Assembly: GCA_944390975.1 (NCBI GenBank)
Contig: CALXRX010000001.1
Location: 1-64,000, forward strand
Length of the DNA stretch: 64,000 nucleotides
Reading direction: 5' to 3'
From: an uncultured Clostridia bacterium
GTDB taxonomy: Bacteria > Bacillota > Clostridia > TANB77 > CAG-508
The position numbers were made by a program, and so were the translations under genes. How positions within the stretch are numbered: position 1 is the stretch's first letter; each line of letters opens with the position of its first letter. Below the pieces are notes generated by a model, which saw only the letters and a list, made by a program, of their open reading frames with translations, did no database searches and was not told where the DNA came from. Positions 36,008 to 44,689 of the stretch are shown here, piece by piece.

Positions 36008-36113
36008 AAAAACTCCATAGACAGTCCGCAGTTTGTGCAATTAAACTAAACGAGCTAAGTTCTAATTGCTAAGAGCTTCTAGTGGAGTTTTTTCTTTGAA
36101 CTTAGCTCGTTTA
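36008..36113 (+). promoter_or_regulatory. Interleaved inverted repeats before the SDR gene (candidate riboregulator or element end)
   Basis: Two perfect inverted repeats interlock: AAAAACTCCA (36008-36017) with TGGAGTTTTT (36083-36092), and TAAACGAGCTAAGTTC (36047-36062) with GAACTTAGCTCGTTTA (36098-36113). The second pair is 16 bp. A third, GCAATTA (36037-36043) with TAATTGC (36063-36069), surrounds the left arm of the second. The first pair followed by T6 is terminator-like. Because the pairs are interleaved, they form either a pseudoknot or mutually exclusive hairpins. Confidence 0.6.
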
Positions 36114-36145
36114 ATTTCTTATTCATTTGTGAAGGAGATGATTTA

Positions 36146-36982
36146 ATGTCAAAGGTATGGTTTATAACAGGTGCTAGTCGAGGAATGGGATTAGAAATAA
36201 CAAAGACAGCACTAAAAAATGGTGATTGTGTAATTGCTACAACTAGAAGTGAAAATGGATTAGATTTATCAAATGATTATAAAGAAAGATTTTTAAACTT
36301 GCAATTAGATGTTGCAAATTTTACACAAGAGCAAATAAATAGTGTAGTAGAAAAAGCAGTAGAAAAATTTGGAAGAATTGATGTATTAGTAAACAATGCT
36401 GGTCATGGAAGAATAACAAATTTTGAAGAGACAAGCGAGGAAAATATTAGAGAAATTTTTGAATTAAATGTTTTTGGACTTATGAGAGTAACAAGAGCAA
36501 TACTTCCAGTTATGAGAAAGCAAAAAAGTGGGAATATATTTAATATTGCTTCAGCAGCAGGATATGGTGCAGGACCAGTAGCATATCATACATCAAAATT
36601 TGCAGTTACAGGTTTTTCAACTTGTCTAGCTTTTGAAGTAGAACCTTTTGGAATTAAAGTTACAAATGTTGCTCCTGGATTATTTAGAACAAGTTTTTAT
36701 AATAAAGGTGCTATGAAAACAGAATTAGATATTCATATAAAAGATTATGATAGCTTTCGTTGGCAAGATGATTTTGTAAAAAATAATAGTAATCACGAAC
36801 AACCAGGAGATCCAGCAAAATTAAGTGAGTTAATATATGAAGTATCAAATACTGCAAATCCACCTTTACATTTACCAATAGGAAAAGATGCCGTAGAAAC
36901 AATAGAAAGTTTGGAAAATAAGCTAAAAGAAGATGTAGACAACTGGAAAGATAAAGCAAGTAAAACAAGTTTTGATAGTTAA
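36146..36982 (+). CDS. Short-chain dehydrogenase/reductase
   Basis: 278 residues. Classical SDR features: ITGASRGMGLEIT (NAD(P) loop), VLVNNAGHGRITNF (NNAG), SAAGYGAGPVAYHTSKFAVT with the catalytic Ser, Tyr and Lys (YHTSK), and VTNVAPGLFRTSF. The R at position 10 and the TTRS after the second strand suggest NADPH preference. It interconverts an alcohol and a ketone or aldehyde; substrate unknown. AAGGAGATGATT precedes the ATG. Expression may depend on the interleaved hairpins at 36008-36113. Confidence 0.9.
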   Translation: MSKVWFITGASRGMGLEITKTALKNGDCVIATTRSENGLDLSNDYKERFLNLQLDVANFTQEQINSVVEKAVEKFGRIDVLVNNAGHGRITNFEETSEENIREIFELNVFGLMRVTRAILPVMRKQKSGNIFNIASAAGYGAGPVAYHTSKFAVTGFSTCLAFEVEPFGIKVTNVAPGLFRTSFYNKGAMKTELDIHIKDYDSFRWQDDFVKNNSNHEQPGDPAKLSELIYEVSNTANPPLHLPIGKDAVETIESLENKLKEDVDNWKDKASKTSFDS

Positions 36983-37043
36983 ATACAAATTACAATTCAT
37001 AAAAAGAATGGAGAAAGGAAATATGAAGTAGAAAAGAAAGAAT

Positions 37044-37127
37044 ATGATATTTTATGATACATTAGAAAAAGCAATGAAAGATGTTTATAGAATTTGTAAA
37101 ATATATATGAAAGAATTATGGAGGTAA
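37044..37127 (+). CDS. Possible small ORF upstream of ogt
   Basis: 27 codons beginning MIFYDTLEKAMKDVYRICK and ending in WR with a TAA at 37125, seven bases before the ogt start. The peptide is amphipathic. AAAGAAAG before the ATG is a weak ribosome binding site. It may be a translated leader or part of a longer, decayed gene. Low certainty. Confidence 0.25.
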   Translation: MIFYDTLEKAMKDVYRICKIYMKELWR

Positions 37128-37133
37128 TAGGAT

Positions 37134-37667
37134 ATGCAATACACAAGCAAATATCAATCCCCATTGGGAGAAATTATGATTGCAGCAGATGAAAAAGGGC
37201 TGACAGGCTTATGGTTTGTAGGGCAGAAATATTTTGCACTTTATTTAGATAAAGAAAATGAAGAAAAGGAAATTCCAGTATTAAAAGATACAAAAAAATG
37301 GCTAGATATTTATTTTAGTGGTAAAGAGCCAAACTTTAAATTACCACTTCATTTTACTGGAACTGATTTTCAAAACGAAGTATGGGAAATTCTTTATTCA
37401 ATTCCTTATGGTAAGACAATGACTTATGGAGAAATAGCAAAGATTTTAGCCAAACGAAAAGGCTTAAAAAGAATGTCAGCACAAGCAGTTGGTGGAGCAG
37501 TTGGAAAAAATGAAATATCAATAATTGTTCCCTGCCATAGAGTAGTGGGAAGTAATGGAAGTTTAACAGGATATGCAGGAGGAATTAGTAAGAAAATAGA
37601 ACTCTTAAAAATGGAAAAAGGATATAAAGATGAGTTTTTTATTCCTAAAAAGAGTACAGCAATGTAA
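37134..37667 (+). CDS. ogt: Methylated-DNA-protein-cysteine S-methyltransferase
   Basis: 177 residues. The alkyl-acceptor motif is IIVPCHRVVGSNGSLTGYAG (C134), preceded by the DNA-binding helix with YGKTMTYGEIA and RMSAQAVGGAVGKN. The N-terminal 80 residues (YQSPLGEIMIAADEKGLTGL) are the usual ribonuclease-like domain. The protein removes methyl groups from O6-methylguanine by suicide transfer to the cysteine. GGAGG is 9 bases upstream, within the end of the small ORF at 37044. Confidence 0.95.
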   Translation: MQYTSKYQSPLGEIMIAADEKGLTGLWFVGQKYFALYLDKENEEKEIPVLKDTKKWLDIYFSGKEPNFKLPLHFTGTDFQNEVWEILYSIPYGKTMTYGEIAKILAKRKGLKRMSAQAVGGAVGKNEISIIVPCHRVVGSNGSLTGYAGGISKKIELLKMEKGYKDEFFIPKKSTAM

Positions 37668-37770
37668 AGGACAAATTATAGAGTAATTTTTTCATTAAAC
37701 TCTACTTCTAGTTCGTATAAAAAATATTATTTACATTGTAAAATTAAATGTGAAAGGAGATGTAAAAAAT

Positions 37771-38931
37771 ATGAATCAAGAAAAAATAGGCAAATTTATT
37801 GCAGAAAATAGAAAGTTAAAAAAGATGACACAAGTTGAACTTGCTGAAAAATTAGGAGTGTCAGACCGTTCTGTATCAAAATGGGAGAATGGCAGATGTA
37901 TGCCAGATTTATCATTATTTGAACCACTATGTACAGAATTAGGAATTACAATAAATGAGTTATTAATTGGTGAAAAAATAAAAAAAGAAGAATATCAACA
38001 AGTATTAGAAAAAAATATTGTAAATGCTATTGATTATTCAAAGAAAGAGATAGAAAAAGAAAAAGCAAAAATATCATATATTATAATGATTACAGGTATA
38101 TTAATAAGTTTAAGTGCATTTATAATATTTAGTCCAGAAAGTAGTTGGAGTTCGATTTATTCTATTATGGGAATATTTATTTTTATAATAGGAGTATTTA
38201 AAGAATTAAAAATAAAAAATAAAATAAAGAAAATAGGAATTTGTATTTTAATTTTTGTTGTTATCTTTTCCTTATTTTTTATAATAGATTTTTTTTGTGT
38301 AATGTATTTCCACAGACCTCCAATATACCGTTATATAACGTCAACAGAGTGGAAAGAATCAAAAATAATAACCTATAAAAGTTTATTTTATAATGTATAT
38401 AGAATAAATGCAGATACGCAAAATGAGTATTATATAGTGGATACTAAAAAAGAATATAATTTAGATACAATTTCAATTACTCCATTTAATAGAGATAAAA
38501 GTGGCATTGATAATATTATAAACTACAAAAATAAATATATTGGAAATAATAGTAATATAGGTAATTTGATTTCTAATTTGCCTTTATCAGAATATGGCTA
38601 TGTTTTTGAAATAGACAGTAAAAATTGTGGATTAATAATAAATTATAATACAACAGATTGGTATTATAATGAAAATCAATATATTAACAAGGCTTTAATT
38701 TATAATTCCATATCAATTTTTATGCTAATTGATAATGTAAATTATATCACATTTAATTTTAGTGGTGGAACTTATAAAGTTGAAAAAGATGTAATACAAA
38801 ATAACTATCCAAACTATTTTGATGTTTTATCAGATAATAAAATAGACAAAGATAAATTCAACGAATATATAGAAAATAAAATGAATGATAATACATTTAT
38901 AGAAAAAGTATTCGACAAATGTTATGTTTAA
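37771..38931 (+). CDS. XRE-family regulator with membrane and exported C-terminal domain
   Basis: 386 residues from ATG 37771, seven to eight bases after AAAGGAG; the GTG at 37750 precedes that site. Residues 1-70 form a helix-turn-helix (MTQVELAEKLGVSDRSVSKW). Three hydrophobic segments lie near residues 100-170, and the last 200 residues are polar and beta-rich with no recognised family (YYIVDTKKEYNL, FEIDSKNCGL, FNFSGGTYKVEKD). An external sensor attached to an internal DNA-binding domain is a reasonable inference. Target genes unknown; it stands alone. Confidence 0.82.
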   Translation: MNQEKIGKFIAENRKLKKMTQVELAEKLGVSDRSVSKWENGRCMPDLSLFEPLCTELGITINELLIGEKIKKEEYQQVLEKNIVNAIDYSKKEIEKEKAKISYIIMITGILISLSAFIIFSPESSWSSIYSIMGIFIFIIGVFKELKIKNKIKKIGICILIFVVIFSLFFIIDFFCVMYFHRPPIYRYITSTEWKESKIITYKSLFYNVYRINADTQNEYYIVDTKKEYNLDTISITPFNRDKSGIDNIINYKNKYIGNNSNIGNLISNLPLSEYGYVFEIDSKNCGLIINYNTTDWYYNENQYINKALIYNSISIFMLIDNVNYITFNFSGGTYKVEKDVIQNNYPNYFDVLSDNKIDKDKFNEYIENKMNDNTFIEKVFDKCYV

Positions 38932-38940
38932 GGGACATAT

Positions 38941-38985
38941 TTCCAGTGCAAAATGGTAGATATAAGTGCTAAAAATTAGTATAAT
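38941..38985 (+). promoter_or_regulatory. Promoter of the XRE gene at 39040, similar to that at 11592
   Basis: TATAAT (38980-38985) is preceded by GGTAG at 38955-38959, 25 bp upstream (start to start), as in the promoter of the paralogous XRE gene at 11678. TTTC near the left end is also shared. An operator for a common type of regulator is possible. Confidence 0.4.
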
Positions 38986-39039
38986 AATGGTAACTAGTAA
39001 AGAGGCTCTTTATATAAAGATAAGAAAGGAAGAAGAAAT

Positions 39040-39456
39040 ATGAAGTTTAATGAAAAATTAACAAAACTAAGGAAAGAAGCAGGACTTTCTCAAGAGGAAC
39101 TTGGAAATATGTTAAATGTTGCAAGACAAACAATAAGTAAGTGGGAACTAGGGGAAACAACGCCTGAAATGGACAAATTAATAAAAATGAGTGAAGTTTT
39201 CAATATTACATTAGATGAATTAATTAAAGACGAAAAAAGTGAGCAAGAAATGGTAAATACCAATGCAAGTTCAAATTCAAATTCACAAAAATTAGCAGAT
39301 ATTATAATAAAAATATTGAAAGGAATTGGAATTATTTTAATTATACTGGTTATTGTAAATGTATTATTAGCAATTGTAGGCTCTATTTCATTTAATAAAA
39401 TGAATAACAATATAGAAACTACAGTAATGGAAACGCAGTTAGAGGAATATGAGTAG
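39040..39456 (+). CDS. Small XRE-family regulator with membrane helix
   Basis: 138 residues. Residues 1-65 are a helix-turn-helix (LSQEELGNMLNVARQTISKW, then VFNITLDELIKDE) very close to that of the 11678 gene. An Asn/Ser linker leads to one long hydrophobic segment near residues 95-120 (GIGIILIILVIVNVLLAIV). It lies just upstream of Bce module 2, as the other XRE lies just upstream of module 1, so both modules may have been copied together with their regulator. Its transcript ends at the hairpin at 39480. Confidence 0.85.
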   Translation: MKFNEKLTKLRKEAGLSQEELGNMLNVARQTISKWELGETTPEMDKLIKMSEVFNITLDELIKDEKSEQEMVNTNASSNSNSQKLADIIIKILKGIGIILIILVIVNVLLAIVGSISFNKMNNNIETTVMETQLEEYE

Positions 39457-39479
39457 TAATTTGTTAATGGAATAATGAA

Positions 39480-39526
39480 AAACAGAAAGGATTAAACAAA
39501 TATGTTTTATACTTTCTGTTTATTTT
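39480..39526 (+). terminator. Terminator between XRE gene and Bce module 2
   Basis: AAACAGAAAG (39480-39489) pairs perfectly with CTTTCTGTTT (39512-39521), followed by ATTTTT. The 22-base loop could itself pair (AAACA with TGTTT). Confidence 0.75.
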
Positions 39527-39533
39527 TAAGTAT

Positions 39534-39576
39534 CTTACAAAAATGTCATTTTTATATCTTAAAAATATGCTATAAT
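39534..39576 (+). promoter_or_regulatory. Promoter and degenerate operator of response regulator 2
   Basis: An extended -10 (TGCTATAAT, 39568-39576) is preceded by CTTACA-AAAA-TGTCAT (39534-39549), a degenerate version of the CTTACA-N4-TGTAAG operator seen before the transporter genes. Weak autoregulation is inferred. The predicted RNA start leaves a leader of only about 13 bases. Confidence 0.45.
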
Positions 39577-39595
39577 AATTTTGGAGGTTAAAATT

Positions 39596-40267
39596 ATGCA
39601 AAAAATATTAATAGTAGAAGATGATAAGAAGATTAGAAAAGAATTAGAAACCTTTTTAAATAAACATGGATTTATAACAAAAGGGTTAGATAAATTTGAT
39701 AATGCAGTGCAAGATATATTAGAAGAAAAAGCAGATTTAATATTATTAGATATTAACTTACCTTATACAGATGGTGAATTTGTATGTAAAGAAATAAGAA
39801 AAACATCAGATGTTCCTATTATAATGGTAACAAGTAGAGATAATGAAATAGATGAATTAATGAGTTTGAATTATGGAGCAGACCATTATGTAACAAAACC
39901 ATATAACATACAAATTTTACTTGCAAAAATTAATGGATTATTAAAAAGAAATAGGAAAACAGAGCAAAACACACAAAAAATAGATTGTAATGGTTTTGAA
40001 CTAAATATAGCAGAAAGAGTAATTGAAAAAGACAACAAAAAAATTGAGTTAACAAAAAATGAATATAATATTTTATATTATTTAAGTTTCAATAAAGGTA
40101 AAGTAGTATCAAGAGATGAAATAATGGACTTTTTATGGGAAAGTCAAGAATTTATAGATGATAATACTTTAAGTGTAAATATAAAAAGATTAAGAGATAA
40201 ACTAGAAGAAATAGAACTTGTAGATAGAATAGAAACTAGGAGAGGACAAGGGTATATATTAAAATGA
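39596..40267 (+). CDS. OmpR-family response regulator of Bce-type module 2
   Basis: 223 residues from ATG 39596, nine bases after GGAGG; the TTG at 39581 lies before that site. Receiver: EDDKKIRKEL, LILLDINLPYTDGE with the phospho-Asp, MVTSRD, VTKPYN. Winged helix: VVSRDEIMDFLWES, NIKRLRDKLEEIE, IETRRGQGYILK. It is a paralogue of the 13547 gene. It should bind the inverted repeat at 41347 and switch on the transporter. The kinase gene overlaps by 4 bp. Confidence 0.93.
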   Translation: MQKILIVEDDKKIRKELETFLNKHGFITKGLDKFDNAVQDILEEKADLILLDINLPYTDGEFVCKEIRKTSDVPIIMVTSRDNEIDELMSLNYGADHYVTKPYNIQILLAKINGLLKRNRKTEQNTQKIDCNGFELNIAERVIEKDNKKIELTKNEYNILYYLSFNKGKVVSRDEIMDFLWESQEFIDDNTLSVNIKRLRDKLEEIELVDRIETRRGQGYILK

Positions 40268-41280
40268 AATTTATGTTTTTTTTGAAAGAAAAGCTAATAT
40301 TAATTATGGGAATAATATTAGCATTATCGAGTGTAGAAATATTATTGCTTGCTTATCATATTGGTATTTTAGTGCGATTATATTGTGCAGTTATAATAAT
40401 GTTTGTGGTAATACTTTCAATTCTAATAGAATATAAAAGAAAAAAAGATTATTATAATCAATTACTAAGAGATATGGAGGAGTTAAGAGAAAAATATTTA
40501 ATATCAGAAATTATAAAAACACCAAATTTTATAGAAGGTAAAATATTAAAAGAAGTTCTAAAAGATACTGGAAAATCAATGTTAGATAATGTAAATTATT
40601 ATAAAAATATTCAAGAAGAGTATAAAGAATATATAGAATTATGGATTCATGAAGTTAAAATACCAATTGCAGCTAGTAAATTAATTATAGAAAATAACAA
40701 AAATGAAATTACCAAAAGCATAGATGAAGAATTAGACAAAGTAGAAAACTACACAGAACAAGCATTATTTTATGCTAGAAGCAATACAGTAGAAAAAGAC
40801 TATATAATAAATAAAACAAATTTAAGAGAAATTGTAAATGGAGGAATACTAAAAAACAAAACATCATTACTTAATGAAAAAATATTTCTAGACCTAAATG
40901 ACCTAAAAACAGAAGTGGTATATACAGATAGTAAATGGGCTATATTTATAGTGAATCAAATAATACAAAATGCTATTAAATATTCTAAAGAAGGTGATAA
41001 AAAAATAAAAATATCATCTCAAGAAAAAAATGATAAAGTCATTTTATATATAAAAGATAATGGTATAGGAATAAAAAAGGGAGAAATAACAAGAGTATTT
41101 GAAAGAGGGTTTACAGGGGAAAATGGTAGAATTACTAGTCAAAAGTCAACAGGTATAGGTTTATATTTATGTAAAAAATTATGTGATAAACTAGGATTAG
41201 GAATAGAATTAAATTCAAAAAAAGGAGAAGGAACAGAAGTAAGAATAATTTTTCCAAAGAATAGTTTTACTAATTTTTAA
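40264..41280 (+). CDS. Intramembrane-sensing histidine kinase of Bce-type module 2
   Basis: 338 residues; ATGA overlap with the regulator. Two N-terminal helices (about residues 10-30 and 35-55) lack a sizeable outer loop. H-box ELWIHEVKIPIAASK, N-box NQIIQNAIKY, G-box DNGIGIKKG, FTGENGR and STGIGLYLCKKLC are all intact. It senses flux through its own transporter, whose genes begin 165 bp downstream. Organisation is the same as in module 1. Confidence 0.92.
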   Translation: MKFMFFLKEKLILIMGIILALSSVEILLLAYHIGILVRLYCAVIIMFVVILSILIEYKRKKDYYNQLLRDMEELREKYLISEIIKTPNFIEGKILKEVLKDTGKSMLDNVNYYKNIQEEYKEYIELWIHEVKIPIAASKLIIENNKNEITKSIDEELDKVENYTEQALFYARSNTVEKDYIINKTNLREIVNGGILKNKTSLLNEKIFLDLNDLKTEVVYTDSKWAIFIVNQIIQNAIKYSKEGDKKIKISSQEKNDKVILYIKDNGIGIKKGEITRVFERGFTGENGRITSQKSTGIGLYLCKKLCDKLGLGIELNSKKGEGTEVRIIFPKNSFTNF

Positions 41281-41304
41281 TAGCTCTATTTGGGGCTATT
41301 TTTT
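41279..41304 (+). terminator. Weak terminator after kinase 2
   Basis: AATAGCTC and GGGCTATT (41279-41300) form an 8 bp stem with one G-T pair, followed by TTTT. It separates the basal regulator-kinase transcript from the inducible transporter transcript. Confidence 0.6.
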
Positions 41305-41346
41305 AAAATATTGGGCTGTACATATTTGCAAAGCAAAACGCACTAT

Positions 41347-41414
41347 TATCTTACAAAACTGTAAGATAAATGTAAGATTAAAAAATGGTAAAGAAGTATT
41401 AGAAGTTTTATAAT
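41347..41414 (+). promoter_or_regulatory. Response-regulator operator and promoter of Bce transporter 2
   Basis: TATCTTACA-AAAC-TGTAAGATA (41347-41368) is a perfect 9 bp inverted repeat with the core CTTACA-N4-TGTAAG; a further TGTAAGATT starts at 41371. TATAAT is at 41409-41414 with a poor -35 (TGGTAA, 41386-41391). The direct half-site starts 38 bp upstream of the -10, identical to module 1. Confidence 0.72.
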
Positions 41415-41445
41415 GTAATTAGAATACAAGAAAGGAGATTTTATA

Positions 41446-42213
41446 ATGAGTAATGTATTAGAGGTAAAAAATATTGAGAAATATTATGGAAACAAAACAA
41501 ATTTAACAAAAGCCATTGATGGAATTAGTTTTAATGTAAGTGAAGGGGAATTTGTTGGAATAATGGGAGCATCAGGATCTGGTAAAACAACTTTATTAAA
41601 TTGTATTTCAACAATAGATAGAGTAAATGCTGGAAAGATTATTATTAACAATCAAGATATTACTAAGTTAAAAGGAAACAAACTAAATAAATTTAGAAGG
41701 GAAGAATTAGGATTTATATTCCAAGACTTTAATTTACTAGATACACTAACTGCTTATGAAAATATTGCACTTGCATTAACAATCCAAAAAGAAAACCCAA
41801 AGCAAATAGATAAAAAGGTAAAAGAAGTAGCAGAAAAACTTGATATTTCTGGAATTTTAAATAAATATCCATATCAAATATCAGGGGGCCAAAAACAAAG
41901 AGTAGCATCAGCAAGAGCAATTATAACAAATCCTAAAATGGTTTTAGCAGATGAGCCAACTGGGGCATTAGATTCAAAATCTGCAAGACAGTTACTAGAA
42001 ACATTTGAACACTTAAACAAAAAATTAGGTGCAACAATTTTAATGGTAACACATGATGCCTTTACAGCGAGTTATGCAGAAAGAATTATCTTTATAAAAG
42101 ATGGAAAAATATTTAATGAACTTATTAAAGGTGAAGATACAAGAAAACAATTCTTTGAAAAAATAATAGAGGTACAAACACTTCTTGGAGGTGATTTGAA
42201 CGATGTTATTTAA
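41446..42213 (+). CDS. Bce-type ABC transporter ATPase (module 2)
   Basis: 255 residues, the same length as its module 1 paralogue. Walker A GASGSGKTT, Q-loop FIFQDFNLLD, signature ISGGQKQRV, Walker B VLADEPTGALD and H-loop MVTHDA are intact. Powers the overlapping ten-helix permease. GAAAGGAG precedes the ATG. Presumed role: protection of cell-wall lipid intermediates from peptide antibiotics while reporting their presence to the kinase. Confidence 0.94.
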   Translation: MSNVLEVKNIEKYYGNKTNLTKAIDGISFNVSEGEFVGIMGASGSGKTTLLNCISTIDRVNAGKIIINNQDITKLKGNKLNKFRREELGFIFQDFNLLDTLTAYENIALALTIQKENPKQIDKKVKEVAEKLDISGILNKYPYQISGGQKQRVASARAIITNPKMVLADEPTGALDSKSARQLLETFEHLNKKLGATILMVTHDAFTASYAERIIFIKDGKIFNELIKGEDTRKQFFEKIIEVQTLLGGDLNDVI

Positions 42214-44299
42214 GTTATCTTTAAGGAACATGAAAAAGAGTTTTAAAGATTATGCTATATATTTTTTAACATTAGTACTAGGTGTAGCAATATTTTATAT
42301 GTTTAACTCATTAGATAGTCAGCAAGCAATGTTACAAGTATCTAGTTCAACAAGAGATATGATAAGGTTATTAGTTGATTTGCTAGGAATGATGTCAGTT
42401 TTTATAGCCATTATATTGGGATTTTTAATTGTATATGCAAATAATTTCTTAGTAAATAGAAGAAAAAGAGAATTTGGTATATACATGACACTTGGTATGG
42501 GTAGAAGGCAAATATCAGGAATAATTCTTTTAGAAACAATATTAATAGGCATTTTATCTCTAGCAGTTGGTATATTTATTGGTGTATTTGCCTCACAATT
42601 TATGTCTATACTTGTTGCAAAACTATTTGAAGCAGATATGAGTGAATTTACATTTGTATTTTCAAAAGATGCTTGTATAAAAACTTGTATATATTTTGCT
42701 GTTATGTATTTAGCAGTTATTGTATTTAACACATTAACAATTTCAAGATATAAACTAATTAATTTAATAACAGCTATTAGAAAAAATGAAAAAGTAAAAA
42801 TAAAAAACCCAATTATTTCAATACTTGTATTTATTATTTCGGCAGTCATATTAGGATATGCCTATTATATGGTAACAGGTGGAGTTTATGAATTAGATAC
42901 AGCAGATGAATTATTAAAACCAATATTAATGGGAATTATAGGAACGGTTGGAATATTCTGGTCTTTATCAGGCTTTATATTAAGAGTTATTCAGTCAAAT
43001 AAAAAAATATATTTAAAAGGAACAAATATGTTTGTATTAAGACAATTAAATAATAAGGTTAATACAAATATAGTTAGCATGAGTATTATTTGTTTAATGC
43101 TATTTATGACAATTAGTGTCTTATCTGGAAGTTTATCAATTAAATCAGCATTAGATTCACAATTAAATGAATTTACACCAATAGATGTGAACTTATATAA
43201 AACTGCATATTTACCAGAAAGCTATGTGAATTCATATACCGGAAAAACAGTATATAATACGGAAACACAAATAGAAGATTCAAAGTATCCAGTAAGTTAT
43301 ACTTTAAAAACAAATGGTTACGATATGAACAATTTAAAAGACATTGTAGAAGTAGCAATATACGCAATACCAGAATGGACTTTAGAAACGAGTTTGGGAA
43401 ATTATTTGGAAACTGCGATGAAACAATTTTCAATGCTAGCTTATGATACACCAGAAACTGTTATCAAAATTTCAGATTATAATAAAATAGCTTCACTTTA
43501 TGGAAATGAGCAATATAGCCTAAATGATGATGAATATATGGTACTTTGTGATTTTGACCAAATGATAAATATAAGAAATGAAGCATTAAAACAAAATTCA
43601 AATATAGAAATAAATGGCAAAACATATCATGCAAAATACAATGAATGTAAATATGGATTCGTTATAATGACAACAAGCAATATGAACGGAGGAATCATAT
43701 TAGTGCCAGATAGTTTTGAAATAAAGAAAGAAAATACAGAACAATATTTTTTAGCAGCAAATTATAATGCAGATACAGATGATGGAAGGCAAGAAATAGA
43801 AAACACACTTATAGGAAGTGAAAATACAGAATTTGTCAATAATATAAAAGAAAAAGGAATTAACCTTGATGGAAATTCTAAAATAAGTTTAAGAGAAGCA
43901 AGTAAAGGCTTAGCAACAATTATAATATTTATAGCAATTTATTTAGGAATTATATTCTTGATAGCAAGTTCAGCAATTCTAGCATTAAAACAGCTTACAG
44001 AAAGTTCAGACAATAAGCAAAGATATACTATCTTAAGAAAAATTGGTTGTGATGAAAAAATGATAAATACAGCATTATTTAGTCAAATATTTATTTTCTT
44101 TATGATGCCACTTGCTTTAGCAATTGTACACTCTATATTTGGAATTAAATTCATATTATCAATACTAGCTGTACTTGCATCACCAGATGAATTATTACCT
44201 TCTATTATTGTAACAGCTATTATTATAGGAGCAATTTATGGAGTATATTTCTTAGCAACATACTTTGGTAGTAAAAATATAATTAAAGAGGAGGAATAA
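42203..44299 (+). CDS. Bce-type ABC transporter permease (module 2)
   Basis: 698 residues, 11 bp overlap with the ATPase gene, GGAGGTGAT upstream. Ten helices in the FtsX pattern; RKREFGIYMTLGMGRRQI after helix 2 and KQRYTILRKIGCDEKMI near the end are the cytoplasmic coupling segments. The extracellular domain between helices 7 and 8 (about residues 325-570) diverges from that of module 1, which suggests a different peptide specificity. Followed after 3 bp by a YxeA gene. Confidence 0.93.
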   Translation: MLFKLSLRNMKKSFKDYAIYFLTLVLGVAIFYMFNSLDSQQAMLQVSSSTRDMIRLLVDLLGMMSVFIAIILGFLIVYANNFLVNRRKREFGIYMTLGMGRRQISGIILLETILIGILSLAVGIFIGVFASQFMSILVAKLFEADMSEFTFVFSKDACIKTCIYFAVMYLAVIVFNTLTISRYKLINLITAIRKNEKVKIKNPIISILVFIISAVILGYAYYMVTGGVYELDTADELLKPILMGIIGTVGIFWSLSGFILRVIQSNKKIYLKGTNMFVLRQLNNKVNTNIVSMSIICLMLFMTISVLSGSLSIKSALDSQLNEFTPIDVNLYKTAYLPESYVNSYTGKTVYNTETQIEDSKYPVSYTLKTNGYDMNNLKDIVEVAIYAIPEWTLETSLGNYLETAMKQFSMLAYDTPETVIKISDYNKIASLYGNEQYSLNDDEYMVLCDFDQMINIRNEALKQNSNIEINGKTYHAKYNECKYGFVIMTTSNMNGGIILVPDSFEIKKENTEQYFLAANYNADTDDGRQEIENTLIGSENTEFVNNIKEKGINLDGNSKISLREASKGLATIIIFIAIYLGIIFLIASSAILALKQLTESSDNKQRYTILRKIGCDEKMINTALFSQIFIFFMMPLALAIVHSIFGIKFILSILAVLASPDELLPSIIVTAIIIGAIYGVYFLATYFGSKNIIKEEE

Positions 44300-44302
44300 A
44301 AA

Positions 44303-44656
44303 ATGGAGAATTTTAAAGAGAAATTACCAATTCTGATAGCGTCAATTATTATATTAGCATTACTTGTTGGAGCATATTATTTTTTAGTAGTGCATAAAGA
44401 AACATATTATACAAAAATTGATAATACAAAAATAGAAGAAATTTATGATTCGAGCAATATGAAATACCAATATACATTAATATCATATAATAAAAATGGA
44501 AAAGAAAAAGAAGTAAAATTTAAAACAAGTAGACAATTAAGAGAAGGAGCATATTTGGAGTTAGAAATTATGCAAATAAGAGGAGTAGTAAATTGGAAAG
44601 AAGTGCAAGTAAACGATTTACCAGAAGATGTAAAAATAATAATGAATGCTAAATAA
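44303..44656 (+). CDS. YxeA-family protein (DUF1093)
   Basis: 117 residues. One N-terminal anchor (residues 8-29) and an exported OB-like domain of about 80 residues with SYNKNGKEKEVKFKTSRQLR, AYLELEIMQIRGVVNW, the YxeA signature. In Bacillus subtilis yxeA belongs to a Bce-type locus (yxdJKLM-yxeA), and the same neighbourhood holds here, 3 bp behind the permease. The function is unknown; its location suggests an accessory to transporter or peptide sensing. Module 1 has no counterpart. Confidence 0.87.
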   Translation: MENFKEKLPILIASIIILALLVGAYYFLVVHKETYYTKIDNTKIEEIYDSSNMKYQYTLISYNKNGKEKEVKFKTSRQLREGAYLELEIMQIRGVVNWKEVQVNDLPEDVKIIMNAK

Positions 44657-44689
44657 TGATGGAAATTGTTGTAGAAAAGAGGTGGTAAT

